Source: an uncultured Clostridia bacterium (lineage in GTDB: Bacteria; Bacillota; Clostridia; Oscillospirales; Acutalibacteraceae). Taken from it: a DNA stretch of 9,150 nt. The notes below the pieces were generated by a model that worked only from the letters and a program-made list of their open reading frames with translations, had not been told where the DNA came from and made no database searches. How positions within the stretch are numbered: the stretch's first letter is position 1; each line of letters opens with the position of its first letter. A program made the position numbers and the translations under genes. This document shows, piece after piece, positions 1-4,475 of this stretch. The stretch is taken from assembly GCA_946004305.1 (NCBI GenBank), contig CAMFZJ010000051.1, forward strand, positions 1 to 9,150, in the 5' to 3' direction.

Positions 1-22
1 CGGAGATGTGTATAAGAGACAG
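1..22 (+). other. Residual Nextera (Tn5 mosaic end) sequencing adapter, not genomic
   Basis: Bases 4-22 read AGATGTGTATAAGAGACAG, which is exactly the 19-base Tn5 mosaic end used in Illumina Nextera libraries. The preceding CGG matches the end of the read-2 adapter arm, which finishes in ...CTCGG before the mosaic end. The match sits at the extreme edge of the window, as expected for untrimmed adapter at a contig end. A natural Tn5/IS50 end is very unlikely: no transposase gene or other IS sequence follows. Genomic sequence should be taken to start at about base 23. Confidence 0.96.
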
Positions 23-171
23 GTATATATACAAATTATTATATATCCTCAAATATCCGGGAACCACATAGCTTTTTAATATATAAATTGTGTGTAAGAA
101 AACAGATAAATACTACATATTGTGGTAATTTTTATTCATCAAATTTATTCCAAATAAATGTAAAAAAAATA
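23..171. other. AT-rich region upstream of rpmH, probable edge of the dnaA-rpmH (oriC-side) intergenic region
   Basis: No gene is visible here. The stretch is very AT-rich and begins with the palindrome GTATATATAC (23-32). It holds one near-match to a DnaA box on the - strand sense (TGTGTGTAA, 89-97, one mismatch to TGTGNATAA), a perfect inverted repeat at 143-159, and an A8 tract at 162-169 just before the promoter. In most Firmicutes the gene upstream of rpmH, divergently transcribed, is dnaA, and the space between often forms part of oriC. The placement near the origin is inferred from that gene order. A single imperfect box is not proof of an origin. Confidence 0.4.
143..159. repeat. Perfect 7-bp inverted repeat upstream of the rpmH promoter
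   Basis: ATTTATT (143-149) and AATAAAT (153-159) are exact reverse complements around a CCA spacer. The element lies 12 bases upstream of the -35 hexamer of the rpmH promoter. It could be a protein-binding site, but in such AT-rich DNA a chance match is plausible. Confidence 0.35.
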
Positions 172-200
172 TTGACGATTTTTCTTTTTTATACTATAAT
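172..200 (+). promoter_or_regulatory. Near-consensus sigma-A promoter for rpmH
   Basis: A -35 hexamer TTGACG (172-177, five of six consensus) is separated by exactly 17 bases from a perfect -10 TATAAT (195-200). An A8 tract (162-169) directly upstream resembles an UP element that would further increase activity. Transcription would start near base 207, giving a leader of about 35 nt before rpmH. This is by far the best promoter in the window and may also feed rnpA-yidD-yidC-jag by read-through of the 380-410 terminator. Confidence 0.9.
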
Positions 201-225
201 GCTATATTGCAAGGTTATGTATCCG

Positions 226-234
226 AAAGGAGGG
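226..234 (+). promoter_or_regulatory. Strong ribosome binding site of rpmH
   Basis: AAAGGAGGG is close to a full complement of the 16S rRNA 3' end. It lies 7 bases before the ATG at 242. It fixes the rpmH start and fits high expression of a ribosomal protein. Confidence 0.9.
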
Positions 235-241
235 TACCCTA

Positions 242-376
242 ATGAAAAGAACATATCAGCCTAAAAAATTACACAGAAAAAAAGAACACGGCTTTATGAA
301 AAGAATGTCAACTGCTAACGGCAGAAAGGTTTTAGCAAGAAGAAGAGCTAAAGGTAGAAAAAAGTTGTCATATTAA
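242..376 (+). CDS. rpmH: 50S ribosomal protein L34
   Basis: This encodes a 44-residue, very basic protein starting MKRTYQPKK and ending KGRKKLSY. It carries the family's conserved features in order: KRTYQP at the N-terminus, HGFMKRM in the middle, then NGRKVLARRRAKGRKKL. L34 binds 23S rRNA in the large ribosomal subunit. The length of 44 is the normal family length. The ATG at 242 follows an excellent ribosome binding site, and the gene sits about 35 nt behind a near-perfect promoter. It is the first gene of the block and is followed by a hairpin terminator, so it can be made in excess of the downstream genes. Nothing is missing or unusual. Confidence 0.98.
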   Translation: MKRTYQPKKLHRKKEHGFMKRMSTANGRKVLARRRAKGRKKLSY

Positions 377-379
377 AAT

Positions 380-410
380 AAGACCACTTTTTCATAGTGG
401 TCTTTATTTT
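380..410 (+). terminator. Rho-independent terminator or attenuator between rpmH and rnpA
   Basis: AAGACCACT (380-388) pairs with AGTGGTCTT (396-404) around a 7-base loop, followed by a T-rich run to 410. The stem has only four G-C pairs, so it is moderate in strength. No promoter is visible between it and rnpA at 429, which suggests partial termination: abundant rpmH transcript with limited read-through into rnpA, yidD, yidC and jag. Confidence 0.85.
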
Positions 411-428
411 ATTGTGCAGGTGGTTTAA

Positions 429-779
429 ATGAGTGAGCTTGTCACTTTAAAAGAAAACAGGGAGTTTCATTATCTTTACAGAAAAGGCAAAAGCTTTGTA
501 AGCCCTGTGCTTGTAACTTATATTGTAAAAAACAGAACTGATAACCTTCGATATGGAATAACCACCGGCAAGAAAATAGGAAATGCTGTAAAGCGTTCTC
601 GTTCTAGAAGAATAATAAGAGCAGCGTTTTCTTCAATTTATCCATCCCTTAAAAAAGGCTACGACATCGTTTTTGTTGCAAGGGGAAAGACCCCGTATGT
701 TAAAAGTGACGATATTAAAAGGGCTATGGAAAGTCATTTTGCCAAAGCAGGATTGCTTGCAGACAAGGACGGAACTTAG
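429..779 (+). CDS. rnpA: Ribonuclease P protein component
   Basis: This encodes a 116-residue basic protein, the normal size for the RNase P protein subunit. It partners the catalytic RNA (rnpB) to remove the 5' leader from pre-tRNAs. Visible family features are an N-terminal LKENREFHYLYRKGKSF segment, a central beta strand LRYGITTGKKIGNAVKR, and the helix of the RNR motif at residues 55-67 (KRSRSRRIIRAAF). In the classical motif the core is R-N-R; here residue 57 is Ser, giving R56-S57-R58, while the flanking arginines are kept. The start ATG follows AGGTGG (418-423) by 5 bases. It lies downstream of the rpmH terminator and ends one base before yidD. Position next to rpmH and before yidD/yidC matches the conserved order in Firmicutes. 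Confidence 0.97.
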   Translation: MSELVTLKENREFHYLYRKGKSFVSPVLVTYIVKNRTDNLRYGITTGKKIGNAVKRSRSRRIIRAAFSSIYPSLKKGYDIVFVARGKTPYVKSDDIKRAMESHFAKAGLLADKDGT

Positions 780-780
780 G

Positions 781-1020
781 ATGAAAAAGATTTTTATCAG
801 ATTTATCCGTTTTTATCAAAAGTATATTTCTGTAAATACCAAAGCTCGTTGTAAATACTACCCTACTTGTTCAAATTACGCTATTGAAGCTATTACGGAA
901 CACGGAGCTTTTGTGGGTTTTTTTATGGCAGTATGGCGAATACTACGATGTAATCCTTTCTCAAAAGGCGGATATGATCCTGTTCCGCCAAAAAGAAAAA
1001 AGGGTAAAAAAGAGAGGTAA
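781..1020 (+). CDS. yidD: Membrane protein insertion efficiency factor YidD
   Basis: This encodes a 79-residue protein with the YidD signature: FIRFYQKYIS at residues 7-16, then the cysteine motif CKYYPTCSNYAIEAI, a following HG, and RCNPFSKGGYDPVP near the C-terminus, ending in a lysine/arginine tail. YidD is a small membrane-associated protein that helps YidC-dependent insertion of membrane proteins. The same frame stays open upstream to an ATG at 673, but that region lies inside rnpA and has no YidD similarity. I therefore choose the ATG at 781, one base after the rnpA stop. The nearest Shine-Dalgarno-like bases (AAGGA, 765-769) lie inside rnpA about 11 bases away, so translation is probably coupled to rnpA. 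yidC follows after 7 bases. Confidence 0.96.
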   Translation: MKKIFIRFIRFYQKYISVNTKARCKYYPTCSNYAIEAITEHGAFVGFFMAVWRILRCNPFSKGGYDPVPPKRKKGKKER

Positions 1021-1027
1021 CTCTTAA

Positions 1028-1963
1028 ATGATGCAAATTTTCGGATTTTTCGGTAGTATCTTAGGATACTTGCTCTGGGGTTTGTTTTACATATTTCAGA
1101 ACTTCGGAGTTTCAATTATCTTCTTTACAATTATCGTAAAGATTGTTATTTTTCCTTTCTCTGTTAAACAGCAGAAAAGTATGGCGAATACTTCTCGTCT
1201 GCAAAAAAAGCAGAGGGAAATTCAAGCAAAATATGCTAATAATAAGCAAAAAATGAATGAAGAAATGCAAAAGCTGTACCAAAAGGAAGGAGTAAGCCCT
1301 ACAGGCGGATGCCTTACAAGCATAGTTCCTTTTCTTATTATGCTCGGAATTTTCTACAGCGTTGCATATCCTCTTACAAATACATTGCATATCAGCGAAC
1401 AAACAGTTAATAATGCAATGTCTTATATTAACACTATTCCGGGTTTTTCAATAGGTGCTGTAGGAAACGGTATGTATCAGCAGATTTCTCTTATAGAAGC
1501 CCTGAAAAATTCTCCGGAACTTATTTCGCAGCTATTTACAAACAGCGCAGATGTTGCAAATATCAATATGTTTATGAAAGGCTTTAATTTCTTAGGCTTT
1601 GATTTGCTTGCATCTCCAAGTACAGAGGGATTCTTATCTATTTATATTCTTATCCCTGTTCTCTGTTTTGTTTCTAACGTAGCTGCTCAGCTGATTACTA
1701 TGAAAGTAAACGGTACTGCACAGACTCAGCAGGGTTGTATGAAGCTTATGCTTATAGGTATGCCTTTATTCTCTGCTTGGATTGCATATACTGTTCCTGC
1801 GGCTGTTGGTTTCTACTGGATTTGTTCTTCAGTATTCAGCTTAATCCAGTCAATTATTATGGGCAAGCTTTTCGGCCCGGCTCAGTTAATTGCCAAAAGC
1901 GAGGCTCAGCACGTTGCTCTCCTTGAATTGCAGGAAGCTAAGGCTGAGAAAATTTCAAATTAA
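1028..1963 (+). CDS. yidC: Membrane protein insertase YidC/Oxa1 family (short Gram-positive type)
   Basis: This encodes a 311-residue integral membrane protein that inserts and folds membrane proteins, alone or with SecYEG. It lacks the large periplasmic domain of the E. coli form, as expected in Firmicutes. Hydrophobic segments lie at about residues 4-44 (a short segment, then the first core helix), 96-118, 203-223, 240-256 and 258-278. Between the first and second core helices is the charged cytoplasmic hairpin at about 53-88. The usual groove arginine in the first core helix appears to be Lys38, in the context FTIIVKIVIFPF. No lipoprotein cysteine is seen at the N-terminus, unlike B. subtilis SpoIIIJ. 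AGAGG (1013-1017) lies 10 bases before the ATG; the next codon is also ATG, so the start could be one residue later. Cluster with yidD and jag is typical. Confidence 0.96.
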   Translation: MMQIFGFFGSILGYLLWGLFYIFQNFGVSIIFFTIIVKIVIFPFSVKQQKSMANTSRLQKKQREIQAKYANNKQKMNEEMQKLYQKEGVSPTGGCLTSIVPFLIMLGIFYSVAYPLTNTLHISEQTVNNAMSYINTIPGFSIGAVGNGMYQQISLIEALKNSPELISQLFTNSADVANINMFMKGFNFLGFDLLASPSTEGFLSIYILIPVLCFVSNVAAQLITMKVNGTAQTQQGCMKLMLIGMPLFSAWIAYTVPAAVGFYWICSSVFSLIQSIIMGKLFGPAQLIAKSEAQHVALLELQEAKAEKISN

Positions 1964-2014
1964 ATAGTGAAAAATAAAAGAAAATAAATTTTATACAAAT
2001 ACAGAGGTATAATT

Positions 2015-2779
2015 ATGATAAAAGAAGCTATCGGTACAGGCGAAACCGTAATGGAAGCTCTTGCTGACGCCAAGGCTCAGTTAGGTTTAGATGACTTAGA
2101 TCAGGTTGATTATGAGGTAATTCAGAGAGCTACAAAAAAAGTATTAGGTCTTTTCGGCGGTAACCCTGCTAAGGTTAAGGTTACTGTTGAAATGAACAAC
2201 ACAGCAGATGTTGCAGAGGATTTTCTCAGAAATGTTATTAAGGCTATGAAGCTTTCAAACATTGAGATTACATCTGAGAAAAATGAAGATAGTGCAGTGT
2301 TTAATATTGAGGGCGAGGACGTTGGCTTTGTTATCGGCAGACGAGGAGAAACCCTAGACGCTTTGCAGTATCTTACAAGCTTAGTTGCCAACCACGTTGA
2401 GAACAGCTACTTTAAGATTACTGTCAACACAGGAAACTACAGAGAAAAAAGAGAAAATACCTTGGAAATTCTTGGCAGAAAGCTTGCTTTCAAAGCTGTT
2501 AAGTCCGGAAAGAAATCCTCTCTTGAGCCAATGAATCCTTATGAAAGACGTATTATTCATACAGCAGTTCAGAAGGTTAAGGGAGCTATTTCATGGAGCG
2601 AGGGTGAAAATGCTAACCGCCACGTTGTTATCGGCCCCGATCCAAAGGTGAGAAATAACAGAGGTTATAACAACAGAGGCAGAAATTATAACAAAAATAA
2701 TTCTGCTCCTAAGGCAAATCCTGACCGTAAGCCACTTGACGAGAGCAATGGTTCAGGCTTATATGGCAGAATAGACTGA
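2015..2779 (+). CDS. khpB: RNA-binding protein Jag/KhpB (Jag-N, KH and R3H domains)
   Basis: This encodes a 254-residue protein with three recognisable parts: a Jag-N domain at about residues 1-58 (beginning MIKEAIGTGETVMEAL), a KH domain at about 65-140 with the RNA-contacting loop G108-R109-R110-G111, and an R3H domain at about 145-208 with the R178-xxx-H182 motif in YERRIIH. The tail after residue 208 is rich in Asn, Arg and Gly and looks disordered. In other Firmicutes KhpB binds many RNAs, pairs with KhpA, and affects cell division and elongation; the old name Jag means SpoIIIJ-associated gene because it follows yidC/spoIIIJ, as here. AGAGG (2003-2007) lies 7 bases before the ATG. The gap after yidC is 51 bases with no convincing promoter, so it is probably in the yidC transcript. 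A terminator follows directly. Confidence 0.95.
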   Translation: MIKEAIGTGETVMEALADAKAQLGLDDLDQVDYEVIQRATKKVLGLFGGNPAKVKVTVEMNNTADVAEDFLRNVIKAMKLSNIEITSEKNEDSAVFNIEGEDVGFVIGRRGETLDALQYLTSLVANHVENSYFKITVNTGNYREKRENTLEILGRKLAFKAVKSGKKSSLEPMNPYERRIIHTAVQKVKGAISWSEGENANRHVVIGPDPKVRNNRGYNNRGRNYNKNNSAPKANPDRKPLDESNGSGLYGRID

Positions 2780-2783
2780 TTAT

Positions 2784-2811
2784 AAGGCGGTTTTATACCG
2801 CCTTTTATTTT
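2784..2811 (+). terminator. Strong Rho-independent terminator after jag
   Basis: AAGGCGGT (2784-2791) pairs perfectly with ACCGCCTT (2797-2804) around a 5-base loop and runs into TTTTATTTT. It begins 5 bases after the jag stop. It should end the rnpA-yidD-yidC-jag transcript, leaving mnmE-mnmG-rsmG to be transcribed separately. Confidence 0.95.
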
Positions 2812-2830
2812 ACCCTATATGAAAGTTCCG

Positions 2831-2924
2831 GAAAACGGTGGGTAAAAGAAGATTTGAAAATATGGACTTTTCTTCTCGAAATGGGTGTGGAGGCACTCAA
2901 TTTTGATTTTATGTAAAAATGATA
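2831..2924. repeat. Unit 1 of the jag-mnmE tandem repeat
   Basis: This unit is 94 bp, with its conserved core at 2875-2898. It contains AGAAGA (2847-2852) complementary to TCTTCT (2871-2876), and GAAAA (2856-2860) complementary to TTTTC (2868-2872), so it can form alternative AU-rich hairpins. The core has TGGAG where units 2 and 3 have TCGAG, which weakens the core hairpin. Confidence 0.85.
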
Positions 2925-3017
2925 GAAAACGGTCGGGAAAAGAAGATTAGAAAATATGGACTTTACTTCTCGAAACGGGTGTCGAGGCACTCAATTTTGA
3001 CTTTATAGTTTGATGAT
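2925..3017. repeat. Unit 2 of the jag-mnmE tandem repeat
   Basis: This unit is 93 bp, with its core at 2969-2992. It is about 91 percent identical to unit 1 over the first 82 bases, then diverges. CTCGA (2969-2973) and TCGAG (2982-2986) pair perfectly around an 8-base loop. AGAAG (2941-2945) is complementary to CTTCT (2966-2970). Confidence 0.85.
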
Positions 3018-3085
3018 GTAAAAAGTCGGGCAAATAGGATTTGTTAATATCAATCTGTCTGCTCGAAATGGGTGTCGAGGCACTC
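3018..3085. repeat. Unit 3 (diverged, truncated) of the jag-mnmE tandem repeat
   Basis: About 68 bp of similarity remain: 75 percent to unit 2 overall, with a single difference in the last 24 bases (3062-3085). It stops at CACTC and then runs straight into the mnmE ribosome binding site, so the 3' part found in units 1 and 2 (AATTTTGA...) is absent or replaced. Confidence 0.8.
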
Positions 3086-3088
3086 GAC
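3074..3088 (+). promoter_or_regulatory. Hairpin directly upstream of the mnmE ribosome binding site
   Basis: GTCGAG (3074-3079) and CTCGAC (3083-3088) are perfect complements around the triloop GCA. The hairpin ends immediately before the Shine-Dalgarno AGGGTG (3089-3094), which is 5 bases before the mnmE ATG. An alternative pairing, CTCGA (3062-3066) with TCGAG (3075-3079), uses the same bases, so the two hairpins exclude each other. Whether this affects mnmE translation is inference. Confidence 0.5.
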
Positions 3089-3099
3089 AGGGTGATATT

Positions 3100-4467
3100 A
3101 TGAAAGCTACTACTATTGCAGCAATTTCGACTGCACAGGGACAAGGCGGAATTGGCGTTATCAGAATAAGCGGTGAAGATGCAATTACAATTGCAGACAA
3201 GGTTTTTAAAGGTGTAAGCAATAAAAAGCTTTGTGAGCTAAAAGGATACCAAGGAGCATTTGGCAATATTATCAAAGACGGTGAGGTTATTGACGAGGCT
3301 GTGGCTATGGTTTACCGCAGTCCCAAAAGCTACACAGGTGAGGATGTTGTGGAATTGTCCTGTCACGGCGGAATGTTCATTACAAAGGAAGTTTTAAGAG
3401 CAGTCTTTGATTCAGGAGCAAAGCCGGCTTTGGCAGGAGAATTTACAAAAAGAGCTTTTCTCAACGGCAAGCTTGACTTAACTGAGGCAGAGGCGGTTAT
3501 TGACATTATTTCCGCTAAAAGTAAAACTGCTGCAAGGACAGCTCTTTGTGCAAAAAACGGTGCGCTGTGGAAGAAAATAACAGCTATTAAAAATAGGCTT
3601 ATTACAACTGCCGCACATCTTTCTGCTTGGGCAGATTATCCTGAGGAGGATATTGCAGAAGTAACAGAAGAAGGTCTCAGAGAAGATTTTGAAAGCTGTT
3701 TAAAGGATTTTGATAAATTACTTAGTACTTATGATGCAGGACAGACTATCAAAGAAGGAATTGACACTGTTATTGCAGGAAAACCAAATACCGGAAAAAG
3801 TACTTTGATGAATTTACTTTCCGGTCAGGATAAAAGCATAGTTACGGAAATTCCCGGAACTACAAGAGATATTATTGAAGAAACTGTTGTTGTGGGGGAT
3901 GTTATTCTCAGACTCAGCGACACCGCAGGTATTCACGAAACAGGGGACAAGGTTGAAAAAATAGGTGTTGATATTGCTAAGGAAAGGCTTACAAATTGCG
4001 GGCTTGTACTGGCAGTATTTGACGGCAGTAAAAGTCTTGATGAAGATGATATAAGTTTAATCGAAAGCATTAAGGATATGCCGGTTATCGGAATAATAAA
4101 TAAATCAGACCTTGAAAGAAAAATAGATACTGAGTATATTAAAAATAAAATATCAAACATTGTAGAAATTTCTGCAAAAAGCGGAGACGGATACAATGAG
4201 CTTGCAGAAATTATAGAAAAAATTGCAGGAACTAAAGACTTTAATCCAAGTGACGGAATAATTGCTAATGAACGTCAGAGAAATGCTCTTGTCAGAGCAA
4301 AGACTTCTTTAATTGAAGCTATGGAGGCTCTCAGCTTGGGTATGACCTTTGACGCTGTTACCGTTTCTTTAGAGGAAGCTATTGAAAACCTTTTGGAGCT
4401 TACAGGGGAAAGGGTTTCGGAGGTTGTTGTAGATAATGTATTCCATAATTTCTGTGTTGGTAAATAG
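3100..4467 (+). CDS. mnmE: tRNA uridine-5-carboxymethylaminomethyl(34) synthesis GTPase MnmE
   Basis: This encodes a 455-residue protein of normal family length. With MnmG it adds the carboxymethylaminomethyl group to the wobble uridine of tRNAs reading A/G-ending two-family codons, using a folate-derived one-carbon unit and GTP hydrolysis. The N-terminal folate-binding domain covers about residues 1-117 (TIAAISTAQGQGGIGVIRI near the start), followed by a helical domain carrying EFTKRAFLNGKLDLTEAEAV. The inserted G domain (about 216-375) shows all GTPase motifs: P-loop GKPNTGKS (227-234), TTRD (254-257), DTAG (274-277) and NKSD (334-337). The C-terminus is FCVGK with the catalytic Cys452 of the C-(I/V)-G-K motif. 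AGGGTG (3089-3094) lies 5 bases before the ATG. mnmG follows after 8 bases. The upstream leader is the tandem repeat array. Confidence 0.98.
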   Translation: MKATTIAAISTAQGQGGIGVIRISGEDAITIADKVFKGVSNKKLCELKGYQGAFGNIIKDGEVIDEAVAMVYRSPKSYTGEDVVELSCHGGMFITKEVLRAVFDSGAKPALAGEFTKRAFLNGKLDLTEAEAVIDIISAKSKTAARTALCAKNGALWKKITAIKNRLITTAAHLSAWADYPEEDIAEVTEEGLREDFESCLKDFDKLLSTYDAGQTIKEGIDTVIAGKPNTGKSTLMNLLSGQDKSIVTEIPGTTRDIIEETVVVGDVILRLSDTAGIHETGDKVEKIGVDIAKERLTNCGLVLAVFDGSKSLDEDDISLIESIKDMPVIGIINKSDLERKIDTEYIKNKISNIVEISAKSGDGYNELAEIIEKIAGTKDFNPSDGIIANERQRNALVRAKTSLIEAMEALSLGMTFDAVTVSLEEAIENLLELTGERVSEVVVDNVFHNFCVGK

Positions 4468-4475
4468 AGGGTATT

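Larger units (their letters stand above)
2831..3085. repeat. Three tandem imperfect direct repeats (93-94 bp period) filling the jag-mnmE gap
   Basis: The intergenic space between the jag terminator and mnmE is almost wholly made of three head-to-tail units starting at 2831, 2925 and 3018. Units 1 and 2 match at 75 of the first 82 bases without gaps. Units 2 and 3 match at 51 of 68 bases without gaps, the identity being concentrated in the 3' 24-base core (2875-2898, 2969-2992, 3062-3085). Each core contains CTCGA...(T)CGAG-type pairing that could form a small hairpin. On the + strand the frame reading L-E-M/T-G-V-E-A-L through each core has no start codon, and stops at TAG in units 2 (2948) and 3 (3035), so the array looks non-coding. 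I do not recognise the family. Confidence 0.9.

Noticed and set aside
1..22. A natural Tn5/IS50 end
   Set aside because: Only the hyperactive mosaic-end sequence plus adapter bases is present, at the exact window edge, with no transposase; library adapter is the simpler explanation.
121..140. Further DnaA boxes (TGTGGTAAT, TTATTCATC)
   Set aside because: They have three and two mismatches to the consensus, no better than chance in DNA this AT-rich.
673..780. Longer N-terminus for YidD starting at 673
   Set aside because: The added 36 residues overlap rnpA in another frame, lack YidD similarity, and the start at 781 gives the normal 79-residue family length.
1964..2014. Separate promoter for jag
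   Set aside because: TATACA at 1992-1997 has no -35 hexamer at 16-18 bases upstream.
2815..2916. + strand coding fragment in repeat unit 1 (reads ...LEMGVEALNFDFM)
   Set aside because: It has no start codon or ribosome binding site, the homologous frames in units 2 and 3 carry TAG stops, and the changes between units 1 and 2 show no clear third-position bias.
2831..3085. CRISPR array
   Set aside because: The repeated part is long (up to 82 bases), the units are directly adjacent without unique spacers, and no cas genes are present.
2805..3275. Small - strand reading frames across the repeat array (repeating an L-S-A-S-T-P-type peptide)
   Set aside because: They arise from the repeated DNA itself; they switch frame between units because the period is 93-94 bp, have no ribosome binding sites, and one runs into mnmE antisense.
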